Part shown: in pieces, positions 1 to 8,705 of the stretch
Layout of the letters: each line of letters starts with the position of its first letter
How positions within the stretch are numbered: the stretch's first letter is position 1
Assembly: GCF_029543105.1 (NCBI RefSeq)
Contig: NZ_JARQXB010000006.1
Location: 62,001 to 126,000, forward strand
Source of the DNA: Stenotrophomonas sp. HITSZ_GD
Lineage (GTDB): Bacteria > Pseudomonadota > Gammaproteobacteria > Xanthomonadales > Xanthomonadaceae
Direction of reading: 5' to 3'
DNA length: 64,000 bases
Translations under genes and position numbers: made by a program
Notes under the pieces: generated by a model
What the model saw: only the letters and a program-made list of their open reading frames with translations
Databases searched by the model: none
Told to the model about the DNA's origin: nothing

Positions 1-249
1 AAGTAGTGACCTAGAAAGAACTTCCGGCCCATCAAAACCTGGCAACTTGACCAGCACATAAGATTCAATTTTCTTACTTGATGGGTAGGAGTCGACGCCA
101 AGAAGTAGCATGTCGACGGTTGTCATTCGACTACTTGAAACGATCTCCCGAATGCCCGCCTCTTTGCTGACGTCGACATACCTTGCTTCCATCAGACCAC
201 ACCCGCCGAGGAACATTGCCATCGTTATGTATGCAATCGATGACTTCAC
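1..249 (-). CDS. Partial lipoprotein gene (3' end beyond left edge)
   Basis: The first 83 codons of an open frame run off the left edge. The start is GTG at 247-249, with GGAGG seven bases upstream. The N-terminus is basic, then hydrophobic, and ends in a Leu-Gly-Gly-Cys lipobox near residue 17, so the product is probably an outer-membrane or periplasmic lipoprotein. The rest (EARYVDVSKEAGIREI onward) matches no family I recognise. Base composition is clearly lower in GC than the bulk of the window, which suggests an accessory gene. Confidence 0.6.
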   Translation of the reverse strand, partial: MKSSIAYITMAMFLGGCGLMEARYVDVSKEAGIREIVSSSRMTTVDMLLLGVDSYPSSKKIESYVLVKLPGFDGPEVLSRSLL

Positions 250-340
250 TTTCAATCCTCCATCCAAGCACTTGTCCCGTACCGGTCAACCGCCAGCGCC
301 ATAAATTTTCTAGCGCTTATCCAGTCGTTTGGCGTCAAGT

Positions 341-649
341 CTACCTTCCACTCGAAAGACACCTTGGAATCCGCTGCTCGCCGCAGATTCTCCAATTCTT
401 CTCTGATGCGACATAGTGCTGGACCCTCAACGTCTGGCCGATCATCTCGGCGTTGATTGACCTGCCCTTTCCATTATCGATGGTGGTGGTGCCGGCTGAG
501 ATGTGGTCGGGCGGACAGCAACGCTGGTACCCGGCCACGGGGAGGCTGAACAGCCACTCGGCGACATCGACCTTCTCGATCGGCACGTTGATGGTGTCGG
601 TATAGGCGGAAGAAGAAAGCTGCTCGTCCGTGATGATGATGTCCGCCAT
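341..649 (-). pseudogene. Truncated gene of a conserved hypothetical family
   Basis: This is a 102-residue frame starting MADIIITDEQ, with AGAGGA seven bases before the ATG. The first 80 or so residues look like an ordinary soluble protein (CCPPDHISAGTTT segment). As I recall, this beginning belongs to a family of about 200 residues; I could not check that. After the VQHYVA segment near base 400 the sequence becomes arginine-rich, does not continue as a domain, and stops at 341. I infer a gene that lost its 3' half. A 12-base inverted repeat (423-434 and 690-701) brackets most of it. It could instead be a short intact protein. Confidence 0.4.
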
Positions 650-1017
650 GGCTGGATCCTCTGCGGAATGAATCGCCGCGAGCACGCGCGACGTTGAGGG
701 TTCACTCCCGTGCCGAGCTTTCGTGGTCGGCCATGGCATGGGGTTCCAGTGTTGTCCCTGCGGATTCGTCCAACCAGTTATCTCTGCGACCAGTGGACTT
801 GTACGAAGGTTCGGCGGTGCGGCGTAGCGTGAAGTCAGCGCAATCGCCTATCCATCCAGGCGTCGCCTTTACCTCAACGCTTCCAGATCAACTTCCTTTT
901 CGCGCCGAAGGTCGCGCAATCAACGCTCGCGGGACCAGTCACTGTGTAAAGAAACTTCCTGACAACCCCTTCTTGCCCTGGGTCAAATGCGCCCTTGCCA
1001 CTGCAGGGGCCGACGGA
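650..1017. other. Gene-free stretch
   Basis: I see no convincing coding frame, RNA gene or terminator here. The only structure is one arm (690-701) of the inverted repeat shared with 423-434. Frames in this stretch lack ribosome-binding sites and look like shadows or remnants. Confidence 0.5.
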
Positions 1018-2241
1018 TCAGGAGCGGGCGATATCCGACACCGCCCGCCCTTCGCGCCGCTCCCACCACACCGCCACCGCCCAGAGCAGCAGGCCGATCA
1101 CCGCCGTGGCCGCCCCCACATACCCCGTGGACGACGGGCTGTATCCCGCATCGATCGCCATCCCACCCAGCCATGGACCAAGCGCATTGGCGGTGTTGAA
1201 CGCCGCATGGTTCGACGCGGCCGCCAGCGTCTGCGCCTCGCCCGCCGCATCCATCAGCCGCGTCTGCAGGATCACCGCCAGCGCGCCCATCGTGCCCACG
1301 GCCACTACCGCGATCAGCACGCTCCACAAACTGTGCGCGGCCAACGGGTAGATGAGCAGCACCGCGATCGACCACACCAGCACCAGCCCCGCCGCGCGGA
1401 ACTGGAAGCGGTCCACCAGCCAGCCGCCGGCGAAATTGCTGATCAGCGCGCCGATGCCGAACGCGCCCACGGCCAGCGGCATCCAGCGCTCCGACACGCC
1501 GGTCACGCGCACCAGCGTCGGCGAGAGATAGGTGAACACACAGAACATGCCGGCAAAGCCAATCGCGCCGATCGCCAACGCCAGCCACACCTGCGGGCGG
1601 TTGAACGCCTTCAGCTCGCGCATCGGGGTAGTGCGCGGCTCGTTTGGGTCTGGGGCGAGGAAGCGCGCAATCAGTGCCACCGTGATCACCGCCAGCACGC
1701 TCACCAGCCCGAAGGCGATGCGCCAGCTCGCGTGCTGGCCCAGCCAGGTCGTCAGCGGGTTGCCCACCAGGATGGCGACCGACAAACCCAGCAGTACCTT
1801 GGAGACCGCCGCGCCGCGCTGTTCGGGCGGGCTGATCGCGGCGGCCACCAGCATCGCCACGCCAAAATACGCGCCATGCGGCAGGCCGGCGATGAAGCGC
1901 GCCAGCAGCGCGATCTCGTAGTTCGGCGCCAGTGCACTGCCGAGGTTGCCCACCGCATAGAAGCCCATCAGCAAGAGCAGCAGGGTGCGACGCGGCAGGC
2001 GCGCCCCGGCGAAGGCGAGCACCGGCGCGCCCACCACCACGCCGATGGCATAGGCGCTGATCAGGTGCCCGACCTGGCTCTCGCTGATGCCCAGCCCGCG
2101 GCTGATCTCCAGCATCAGGCCCATGCTGGCGAACTCGCTGGTGCCGATGGCGAAGCCGCCCAGCGAGAGGGCGATGAGGATCAGCAGGCGTTGGGCGGCG
2201 GTGAGCCGCGAGGCGAGCGTCTCCGGAGCGTGGTTCATCAC
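1018..2241 (-). CDS. MFS transporter, DHA1 drug/sugar efflux type
   Basis: This 407-residue integral membrane protein has about twelve hydrophobic segments in two blocks of six, the usual major facilitator size. The first helix carries GGFAIGTSEFASMG, typical of the AraJ/YdhP-like DHA1 efflux branch. The loop between helices 2 and 3 has an arginine pair (ARLPRR) in place of the full GxxxDRxGRR motif. A proton-driven exporter of small solutes or drugs is the likely role; the substrate cannot be told. The start is GTG at 2239-2241, directly followed by an ATG, and neither has a strong ribosome-binding site. It stands alone on the minus strand. Confidence 0.85.
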   Translation of the reverse strand: MMNHAPETLASRLTAAQRLLILIALSLGGFAIGTSEFASMGLMLEISRGLGISESQVGHLISAYAIGVVVGAPVLAFAGARLPRRTLLLLLMGFYAVGNLGSALAPNYEIALLARFIAGLPHGAYFGVAMLVAAAISPPEQRGAAVSKVLLGLSVAILVGNPLTTWLGQHASWRIAFGLVSVLAVITVALIARFLAPDPNEPRTTPMRELKAFNRPQVWLALAIGAIGFAGMFCVFTYLSPTLVRVTGVSERWMPLAVGAFGIGALISNFAGGWLVDRFQFRAAGLVLVWSIAVLLIYPLAAHSLWSVLIAVVAVGTMGALAVILQTRLMDAAGEAQTLAAASNHAAFNTANALGPWLGGMAIDAGYSPSSTGYVGAATAVIGLLLWAVAVWWERREGRAVSDIARS

Positions 2242-2398
2242 AAGGGGGGGCCGACATGGGGCTGCCTAGTATTGCTGCACGGCAGCACGGCGCAAAGACC
2301 ATGGCCGCAACAGTGCGCGCCGCCGATGCATCATCCAGCGGTGCGCGCATGCGGCCGTTTCCGGTTGGCGAAGCGGGCCGGAGGCCGCGTCCGTTGCC

Positions 2399-3148
2399 CT
2401 ACTTGCTGCTGACGTACTTCTCGCGGCGGATCTGCGCCCCCGGCAAACCCGCTTCCTTCAGTGCCTCGAAGCAGGCATCGACCATGTTCGGGTTGCCGCA
2501 CAGGTAGGCGATGTCGGTGGCCGGGTCCGGTGCGAATTCGGCCAGGTGCTGCTGCACGTAGCCGTGGCGCGCGTCCGGGTGGGCGTCGTCGGGCAGGCCG
2601 CGCGAATAGCACGGCACGTAGCGAAACGCCGGGTGCGCCTCGGCGAAGGCACGGAAATCCTCGCCGTACAGCAGCTCCTCGTCATTGCGGGCGCCCTGCA
2701 GCAGCACCACTTCGATGCCCCGCTCGGCCATCGCCTGGGCCAGCAGCGGCAACATCGAGCGGTAAGGGGTCACGCCGGTACCGGTGGCGATCAGGAGGTA
2801 ACGCCGGTTGTGGTCGCCCGGCTGGAGGCAGAAGCGACCATACGGGCCGCTGGCCTGCAGCGGATGACCCGGCCCGAGCGCTTCGAACAGCGCCGTGGCC
2901 GCGCCGCCGGGCACGAAGCTGACGGCAATCTCCACCGCCTCGCCCGGCCCCAGCGCGTGGTCGTGGATGGTCGCCAGCGAGTAGCTGCGCTTGGCGGGGG
3001 TGCCGTCGGCGTACTCGAAATGGACCTGGATGAACTGGCCGGGCTGGAAATCCAGGGGCTGGCCGTCATCGCGGACGAAACGATAGTGGCCGACCGTGGG
3101 CGCGATCATGCGGCGGTCGACGAGCTTGAGGGGGAATTGAACGGGCAC
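2399..3148 (-). CDS. fpr: Ferredoxin--NADP reductase
   Basis: This 249-residue flavoprotein should move electrons between NADPH and ferredoxin or flavodoxin in the cytoplasm. The FAD-binding RSYS motif is near residue 55, the NAD(P) loop GTGVTPYRSM near 122, and a CGNPNMVD nucleotide-site motif near 216. The protein ends EKYVSSK, and length and architecture fit bacterial subclass I Fpr (about 250 residues). It is divergent from the ABC transporter gene at 3247, with about 100 bases between for both promoters. A related oxidoreductase with another electron partner is possible. Confidence 0.85.
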   Translation of the reverse strand: MPVQFPLKLVDRRMIAPTVGHYRFVRDDGQPLDFQPGQFIQVHFEYADGTPAKRSYSLATIHDHALGPGEAVEIAVSFVPGGAATALFEALGPGHPLQASGPYGRFCLQPGDHNRRYLLIATGTGVTPYRSMLPLLAQAMAERGIEVVLLQGARNDEELLYGEDFRAFAEAHPAFRYVPCYSRGLPDDAHPDARHGYVQQHLAEFAPDPATDIAYLCGNPNMVDACFEALKEAGLPGAQIRREKYVSSK

Positions 3149-3194
3149 GGAGGCGGAACAGTCTGTAGCCGGGGCCAGGCCCGCGGGGGCCTTC

Positions 3195-3200
3195 TATAAT
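3195..3200 (+). promoter_or_regulatory. -10 element of the ABC transporter operon
   Basis: A perfect TATAAT lies 47 bases before the TTG start at 3247. No good -35 hexamer is visible at 16-18 bases upstream, so this may be a weak or activator-dependent promoter. Confidence 0.4.
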
Positions 3201-3246
3201 AACGGCTGTTTTCCCGGCGCCGGCGACCCGGCGCGAAGGCACGAGC

Positions 3247-4197
3247 TTGAACCCCGATTCCCGTTCCCAGGCCCCCGCGCTGCGCGTGCGGGACCTGCGC
3301 AAGACCTACGACAACGGCGTGCAGGCGCTGCAGGGCGTCTCGCTGGAGGTGCAGGAGGGCGATTTCTTCGCCCTGCTCGGCCCCAACGGCGCCGGCAAGT
3401 CCACGCTGATCGGCATAGTTTCCTCGCTGGTGAACCTCACCGAAGGCCAGGTGGAGGTGTTCGGCACCGACCTGGTGCGCGAGCGCAGCGCGGCGATGCG
3501 GCTGATCGGCCTGGTCCCGCAGGAGATCAACTTCAACCTGTTCGAGAAGCCCTTCGACATCCTGGTGAACTATGCCGGCTTCTACGGCATGCCGCGCCAG
3601 GAGGCTGAAGCGCTGGCCGAAGCCGAGCTCAAGCGCGCGCATCTGTGGGAGAAAGCGCAGGTGATGAGCCGCACGCTCTCCGGCGGCATGAAGCGCCGGC
3701 TGATGATCGCCCGCGCGATGATGACCCGCCCGCGCCTGCTCATCCTCGACGAGCCCACCGCCGGCGTGGACATCGAGATCCGCCGCGACATGTGGCGCGT
3801 GCTGCGCGAGATCAACGCCGCCGGCACCACCATCATCCTCACCACGCACTACCTGGAAGAAGCCGAGAGCCTGTGCCGGCACCTGGCGATCATCAACCAC
3901 GGCCGCATCGTGGAGCAGGGGCCGATGCGCGCGCTGCTCGCCAAGCTGGACGTGGAAGGCTTCCTGTTCGATATCGACGGCGACCTGCCCGCGCAGCTAC
4001 CGGCTATCGAAGGCGTGACGCTGGTGGCCACCGACGCACACACGCTGGATGTGGAAATGCCGCGGGCGATGGACCTCAACCGCATCTTCGCCGCGCTGCA
4101 GGGCGCCGGCATCCGCGTGCGCTCGATGCGCACCAAGTCCAACCGCCTGGAGGAACTGTTCGTGCGCCTCACCGCCAACCTGGAGACCAAGGCATGA
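3247..4197 (+). CDS. ABC transporter ATP-binding protein (YadG-like)
   Basis: This 316-residue ATPase has Walker A GPNGAGKS near residue 46, signature LSGGMKRR near 139, Walker B LLILDEPT near 160 and the switch histidine in TTHYLEEAE. The C-terminal extension of about 100 residues is common in YadG/NodI-type ABC-2 exporter ATPases. The start is TTG, preceded by GAAGG, because no ATG lies before the first beta strand. The stop overlaps the permease start (ATGA), so the two subunits are translationally coupled. The exported substrate is unknown; lipid, glycan or drug are typical for ABC-2 systems. Confidence 0.88.
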   Translation: MNPDSRSQAPALRVRDLRKTYDNGVQALQGVSLEVQEGDFFALLGPNGAGKSTLIGIVSSLVNLTEGQVEVFGTDLVRERSAAMRLIGLVPQEINFNLFEKPFDILVNYAGFYGMPRQEAEALAEAELKRAHLWEKAQVMSRTLSGGMKRRLMIARAMMTRPRLLILDEPTAGVDIEIRRDMWRVLREINAAGTTIILTTHYLEEAESLCRHLAIINHGRIVEQGPMRALLAKLDVEGFLFDIDGDLPAQLPAIEGVTLVATDAHTLDVEMPRAMDLNRIFAALQGAGIRVRSMRTKSNRLEELFVRLTANLETKA

Positions 4198-4994
4198 GCG
4201 CGCAGCCGCCCGTCGCGCAGAGCGACACCCAGCGCAACTGGAACGCACTGACCACCATCGTGCGCCGCGAGGTCAAGCGCATCCTGCGCATCTGGGGCCA
4301 GACCCTGGTGCCGCCGGCCATCACCATGACGCTGTACTTCCTGATCTTCGGCGGGCTGATCGGCTCGCGCGTGGGCAGCATGGGCGGCTACGACTACATG
4401 GCCTTCATCGTCCCCGGTCTGGTGATGATGAGCGTGATCCAGAACAGCTACGGCAATATCTCCTCCTCGTTCTTCGGCGCCAAGTTCGGCCGCCACGTGG
4501 AGGAGCTGCTGGTCTCGCCGATGCCCAACTGGGTCATCCTCACCGGCTACGTGGCCGGTGCGGTGCTGCGCGGGTTGATGGTCGGCGTGATCGTGCTGCT
4601 CATCGCGATGTTCTTCACCCCGGTGCGCATCCCGCACCCGCTGGTGACGCTGACCACGGTGCTGCTGGGCGCGACGATCTTCTCGCTGGCCGGCTTCATC
4701 AACGCCGTCTATGCGAAGAAGTTCGACGACGTTGCCATCGTGCCGACCTTCATCCTCACCCCGCTCACCTACCTGGGCGGCGTGTTCTACTCGGTGAAGC
4801 TGCTGCCTCCGTGGGCCGAGGCGGCCACGCACGCCAACCCGATCTTCTACATGGTCAATGCCTTCCGTTACGGCTTGCTGGGCAGCAGCGACGTGCCGCT
4901 GTGGGTGGCCTATGCGCTGATGCTGGGCTTTGTCGTCGTGCTGGGCGCGCTGGGCCTGTGGCTGCTGCGCCGTGGCGTCGGGCTACGTAGCTGA
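4194..4994 (+). CDS. ABC-2 type transporter permease (YadH-like)
   Basis: This 266-residue permease partners the preceding ATPase. It has about six transmembrane segments and the ABC-2 signature region (FGAKFGRHVEELLVSP, then LTPLTYLGGVFYS). The start at 4194 is fixed by the ATGA overlap with the ATPase stop; a longer reading from upstream is the shadow of the ATPase gene. Together they form a half-size exporter that dimerises in the inner membrane. Confidence 0.87.
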   Translation: MSAQPPVAQSDTQRNWNALTTIVRREVKRILRIWGQTLVPPAITMTLYFLIFGGLIGSRVGSMGGYDYMAFIVPGLVMMSVIQNSYGNISSSFFGAKFGRHVEELLVSPMPNWVILTGYVAGAVLRGLMVGVIVLLIAMFFTPVRIPHPLVTLTTVLLGATIFSLAGFINAVYAKKFDDVAIVPTFILTPLTYLGGVFYSVKLLPPWAEAATHANPIFYMVNAFRYGLLGSSDVPLWVAYALMLGFVVVLGALGLWLLRRGVGLRS

Positions 4995-5004
4995 GGAGAT
5001 TCCC

Positions 5005-5949
5005 ATGCGTATCCTAGTTCTGGGCGCCGGCGGCACCGGCGGCTACTTCGGCGGCAGGCTGGCCCAGGCCGGGCTGGACGTCACGTTCCTGGTGCGCGAA
5101 CGCCGCGCCCACCAGCTCGACCGCGACGGCCTGCGCATCCGCAGCCCGCTCGGCGATGCCGACATCGCGGTCAAGCACGTCACCGCCGAATCGGTGGGCG
5201 CCGCCTCCGCGGTAGAGCCCTTCGACCTGGTGATCCTCGCCTGCAAGGCCTACGACCTGGGCAGCGCGATCGACGCCATCGCCCCGGCGGTCGGCGAGCG
5301 CACCACGGTGCTGCCGATCCTCAACGGCCTGCTGCACTACAAGGAACTGGACGCGCACTTCGGCCACGCGAACGTGCTGGGCGGGCTGTGCTTCATCAGC
5401 GCCGCGCAGGGCCCGGAGGGCGAGATCCTGCACCTGGGCAAGCCGGCCTCGATCACCTTCGGCGAGCGCGACAGCGCGCACCTGAGCCCGCGCGTGCGCG
5501 CCTTCGCCGAGGCCTGCGCGCAGGCCGGCATTGACCATGTCGCCTCGCCCACCATCGCGCAGGAACAGTGGATCAAGTTCACCTTCCTGTGCAGCCTGGC
5601 CGCCGCCACCTGCCTGACCCGCTCGCCCATCGGCCGCGTCGTCGACACCGACGATGGCCGCGCGCTGATCAACGGCCTGTACAACGAAACGCTGATCGCC
5701 GCCGAAGCCGACGGACAGGTAATCCCGCTGGCCGCGCGCGAGAAGGCGCTGCAAGCGCTGCTGGCCCCGAGTTCGGACCTGAAGGCCTCGATGCTGCGTG
5801 ACCTGGAGGCCGGCCGGCAGGTGGAGGCGCGGCAGATCGTCGGCGACATGCTCGCCCGCGTGCGCGACACCGGGCGCAACGCGCCCTGGCTGATGGCCGC
5901 CTACGTGCACCTGCAGGCCTACCAGCTGGAACGCATGAGTCGCGCCTGA
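5005..5949 (+). CDS. panE: 2-dehydropantoate 2-reductase
   Basis: This 314-residue enzyme reduces ketopantoate to pantoate with NADPH, a step of pantothenate and CoA synthesis. The N-terminal Rossmann motif GAGGTGGYFGG binds NADPH. The C-terminal helical domain carries the conserved lysine in EQWIKF near residue 190 and a SPIGRVVD segment. The start ATG at 5005 has GAGGAGAT six bases upstream; an in-frame start at 4930 would run inside the permease gene and is rejected. It is ten bases after the ABC permease and probably cotranscribed. Some ApbA/PanE-family members have other oxo-acid substrates. Confidence 0.82.
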   Translation: MRILVLGAGGTGGYFGGRLAQAGLDVTFLVRERRAHQLDRDGLRIRSPLGDADIAVKHVTAESVGAASAVEPFDLVILACKAYDLGSAIDAIAPAVGERTTVLPILNGLLHYKELDAHFGHANVLGGLCFISAAQGPEGEILHLGKPASITFGERDSAHLSPRVRAFAEACAQAGIDHVASPTIAQEQWIKFTFLCSLAAATCLTRSPIGRVVDTDDGRALINGLYNETLIAAEADGQVIPLAAREKALQALLAPSSDLKASMLRDLEAGRQVEARQIVGDMLARVRDTGRNAPWLMAAYVHLQAYQLERMSRA

Positions 5950-5979
5950 GGCCGGTTTTCGCGCCGCGCTGACACGCGC

Positions 5980-6008
5980 CCGGGGATGCTGCCGGCCGGC
6001 ATCCCCGG
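5980..6008. other. Hairpin after panE
   Basis: There is a ten-base perfect stem (CCGGGGATGC / GCATCCCCGG) with a nine-base loop, between panE and the next gene. It has no U-rich tail, so it may be an attenuator or mRNA stabiliser rather than a classical terminator. Confidence 0.35.
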
Positions 6009-6017
6009 CATGCGTCC

Positions 6018-6530
6018 ATGAAAATCTTCGAGCAGGTGTTCCGCGGCGGTCACGTCGTGGTGATCGCGTTCTTCGTCGTCTGCGCCGCCGGGCTGGTGGG
6101 CATGGCCGGGTACGAGCTGTGGCACGGCTTCACGCCGACCATCGGCCAGAGTACGCGCGACCGTTTCAACACCGTGCTCGAGGCGATCGGCATGCTCACC
6201 GTCGCGCTGGTGACGCTGGAGCTGGGGCAGACGATCTTCGAAGAGGAAGTGATGCGCGACGTGAAGGTCAGCGGGCCCACGCGCGTGCGCCGCTACCTGT
6301 CGCGCTTCTTCGTGGTGATCGTCATCGCGCTGGCGATCGAAACGCTGGTGTCGATCTTCGAGTTGATGCACGAAGACCCCCGCCAGCTGCCCTATGCCGC
6401 CGCCGTGGGCGCATGCACTGCGATGCTGCTGATTGCCTGGGGCGTGTTCGTGCGGCTGAACCGCAGCGCCGAGGAACTGGAGCCCGAAGCGATGGAAGAA
6501 GCCAAGCGCGAGGACCACAAGGTCGCCTGA
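6018..6530 (+). CDS. Inner-membrane protein of unknown function
   Basis: This 170-residue protein has four predicted membrane segments (about 12-32, 53-72, 95-116, 125-145) and a charged C-terminal tail (EELEPEAMEEAKRED). Between helices 2 and 3 is LELGQTIFEEEVM, a pattern reminiscent of PsiE-like membrane proteins. That resemblance is from memory and weak. It lies 68 bases after panE on the same strand, with a hairpin between. Confidence 0.6.
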   Translation: MKIFEQVFRGGHVVVIAFFVVCAAGLVGMAGYELWHGFTPTIGQSTRDRFNTVLEAIGMLTVALVTLELGQTIFEEEVMRDVKVSGPTRVRRYLSRFFVVIVIALAIETLVSIFELMHEDPRQLPYAAAVGACTAMLLIAWGVFVRLNRSAEELEPEAMEEAKREDHKVA

Positions 6531-6552
6531 GCGGCGACCCGGCGGGCCCGCT

Positions 6553-6996
6553 TCAGGCGCTGGCGACCGCGAACGGCAGCGGCTGCACCGGCGTGGGCTT
6601 GCCATCGGGGCCGAGCGCGATCATCACGAAATGGCCGCGCGTGCACAGCTTGCGCTCGCCGGTGGCCAGGTCCTCGGCGACAAGCTCGACTTCCACCCGA
6701 ATGGAGCTGCGGCCCACCTCGACCACGCGTCCGATGGTTTCCACCATCTGGCCCTGGCGGATCGGCAGCTTGAAATCAACCTGGTCCGAGCGCGCCGTCA
6801 CCACGGTGTGGCGCGAATAGCGCGCCGCGGCCAGGAACGCGGCCTTGTCCATCCACGCCAGCGCCTGGCCGCCGAACAGCGTGCCCATGTGGTTGGTGTG
6901 GTTGGGGAAGACGATCTCGGCCATGCGCACCTCGGTAGGCGCGATGGCGGGGGTGACGTCGATGGAAGCGACGGTATCGGGCGTGATGTCGGTCAT
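6553..6996 (-). CDS. Acyl-CoA thioesterase, YciA/BFIT hotdog family
   Basis: This 147-residue cytoplasmic hotdog enzyme hydrolyses acyl-CoA thioesters. The family signature is plain: NHMGTLFGGQALAWMD near residue 36, with the catalytic aspartate in WMDKAAF, followed by an RSDQVDFKLPI strand. I chose the start at 6996 (MTDITPDTV); earlier in-frame starts add a low-complexity leader with no ribosome-binding site. It converges on the membrane protein gene ending at 6530. Confidence 0.85.
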   Translation of the reverse strand: MTDITPDTVASIDVTPAIAPTEVRMAEIVFPNHTNHMGTLFGGQALAWMDKAAFLAAARYSRHTVVTARSDQVDFKLPIRQGQMVETIGRVVEVGRSSIRVEVELVAEDLATGERKLCTRGHFVMIALGPDGKPTPVQPLPFAVASA

Positions 6997-7116
6997 GGCC
7001 GGGCAGCGATGTGGGGTCGGCGCCATTGTGCACCGGCGGACCTTTCCCCGTGTATCCCGCCGCAGGTAGGGACCGAAGCGTTCCCATAAGGAAGAAAGGG
7101 AAGACGTGCAAGAAAG

Positions 7117-7140
7117 CAAAAACCCCAGCCTATGCCGGGG
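7117..7140 (-). terminator. Intrinsic terminator of the nrd operon
   Basis: Read on the minus strand: CCCCGGC, ATA, GGCTGGGG (one mismatch), followed by TTTTTGCTTT. It lies about 160 bases beyond the nrdB stop, after a run of other hairpins, and would end the nrdA-nrdB transcript. Confidence 0.65.
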
Positions 7141-7166
7141 CATTCGCACATCCCTCAGACGAAGAG

Positions 7167-7313
7167 CCCCCCCTTAGTAAGGGGGGGCGCGCCGAAGGCG
7201 CGGGGGACTGGAGGCGGAGGGTCGGGGCCCAAGGTTTTGCGAAGCACAACCTTGGGGGCGTTGCCCGCTACGCGGGCAGCGCCAAACCCCGCATGCGTTC
7301 TTTAGAACGCATG
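7167..7313. repeat. Chain of four palindromes behind nrdB
   Basis: Four perfect inverted repeats follow each other. They are C7-TTAGTAA-G7 at 7167-7187; CCCAAGGTT / AACCTTGGG at 7228-7236 and 7249-7257; GCCCGC-TAC-GCGGGC at 7263-7277; and ATGCGTTCT / AGAACGCAT at 7293-7313, which spans the nrdB stop codon. None has a U tract. They may protect the 3' end of the mRNA or belong to a dispersed repeat. Confidence 0.55.
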
Positions 7314-8321
7314 GTCGAACGACACCTCGCCCTGCACGCCCACCTGGTAGGCCGACACGCGGCGCTCGAAGAAGTTGGTCAGTTCCTGCACGTCCTGCAG
7401 CTCCATGAAGGGCAGCGGGTTGCGCACGTTGTACTTCTTCTCCATGCCCAGCTTGGCGAAGTGCTGGTCGGCGCAGTGCTGCAGGTACTGGCGCATGTCG
7501 CGGGTCGAGATGCCGGCCACGCCGCCGGACAGCACGTCCTCGGCGAACTGCAGCTCGCACTCGATGGCCTCTTCCAGCATCTGGTACACCTGCTGCTTGA
7601 GCGCGTCGTCGAACAGGTCCGGCTCTTCCTCGCGCACCTGGCGCACGGACTCGAACGCGAACTCCATGTGGCAGCTCTCGTCGCGGAACACCCAGTTGGT
7701 GCCCGAGGCCAGGCCCGGCAGCAGGCCGCGCGAACGGAAGTAGTACACGTAGGCGAAGGCGGCGAAGAAGAACAGGCCCTCGATGCATGCGGCAAAGCAG
7801 ATCTGGTTGAGCAGGAACTGACGGCGCTGCTCGCGGGTCTCGATGCGCTTGAGGTCCTGGATCGAGTCGATCCATTTGAAGCAGAACTCGGCCTTCTTCT
7901 TGATCGAGTCGATGTTCTCCACCGCCGAGAACGCCTTGGCGCGTTCGGCCGGGTCCGGCAGGTAGTTGTCGAGCAGGGTCAGGTAGAACTGCACGTGCAG
8001 CGCTTCTTCGTACAGCTGGCGCGAGAGGTACATGCGCGCTTCGGGCGCATTGAGGTGCTGGTACAGGTTCAGCACCAGGTTGTTGGAGACGATCGAATCA
8101 CCGGTGGCGAAGAAGGCGACCAGCCGGTGGATCAGGTGGCGATCGGCCGGGGTCATCTTCGAGTGCAGGTCGGAGATGTCGATCTGGAAGTTGATCTCCT
8201 CCACCGTCCAGGTGTTCTTGATCGCGTTGCGGTACATCTCGTAGAACTGCGGGTAGCGCATCGGACGCAGGGTCAGTTCGAAACCCGGGTCGAGCAGCAT
8301 CTGGCGGCGTTGTTCGGACAT
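7302..8321 (-). CDS. nrdB: Ribonucleoside-diphosphate reductase, beta subunit (class Ia)
   Basis: This 339-residue radical-bearing subunit works with NrdA to reduce ribonucleotides. Expected iron ligands and the tyrosyl radical site are visible: FATGDSI (Asp), EEALHVQFY (Glu, His and the radical Tyr in the E..H...Y spacing), and FRDESCHMEF (Glu, His). The C-terminus that docks to NrdA ends VSFDHAF. It lies downstream of nrdA on the minus strand, with a small KTSC-like gene between. The stop codon sits inside a palindrome. Confidence 0.95.
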   Translation of the reverse strand: MSEQRRQMLLDPGFELTLRPMRYPQFYEMYRNAIKNTWTVEEINFQIDISDLHSKMTPADRHLIHRLVAFFATGDSIVSNNLVLNLYQHLNAPEARMYLSRQLYEEALHVQFYLTLLDNYLPDPAERAKAFSAVENIDSIKKKAEFCFKWIDSIQDLKRIETREQRRQFLLNQICFAACIEGLFFFAAFAYVYYFRSRGLLPGLASGTNWVFRDESCHMEFAFESVRQVREEEPDLFDDALKQQVYQMLEEAIECELQFAEDVLSGGVAGISTRDMRQYLQHCADQHFAKLGMEKKYNVRNPLPFMELQDVQELTNFFERRVSAYQVGVQGEVSFDHAF

Positions 8322-8384
8322 GTTCTGTTGCCTTGTATTCCCCGCCCGGCGGCGGAAGTAAACGGGATGTGCTGGGGGCAGCCC

Positions 8385-8609
8385 TCAGCGCTCGTAATCG
8401 TCGTGCGCGTGCTGGCTGATATAGGTGCTCAATCCTTCACCGGCCTCGGCGAGCGTCTTCATCCGCGCCACCTTCCTCGGGCCGGCGCGGCCCTTGCTGC
8501 TGTATTGGTAAAGCGTGTCGCTGTTGCGGAACTTGACCCAGATCGAGGTCGCGTCGAACCGGTAGGCTTCCACACCCGATTGGCCCGAGCGGTCGGCGTA
8601 ACGCTTCAT
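8385..8609 (-). CDS. Small KTSC-like protein between nrdA and nrdB
   Basis: This is a 74-residue protein. The pattern VEAYRFDATSIWVKF, then TLYQYSS, then a helical segment ending YISQHAHDDYE resembles the KTSC domain, a module of about 60 residues with unclear function that often occurs near RNA- or nucleotide-related proteins. The start MKRYADRSG at 8609 has GGAG directly before the ATG. It is read in the same direction as nrdA and nrdB (156 bases after nrdA, 64 before nrdB), so it is probably part of the operon. Confidence 0.65.
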   Translation of the reverse strand: MKRYADRSGQSGVEAYRFDATSIWVKFRNSDTLYQYSSKGRAGPRKVARMKTLAEAGEGLSTYISQHAHDDYER

Positions 8610-8705
8610 CTCCAACCCCCGGAGCAGTCTGTGCTGCCCCGATGCTCCACGCGGCGTGTTGCGAACGGGTGCGGATCGGGCAATGCCATCCTCACGCGAT
8701 GCCGA

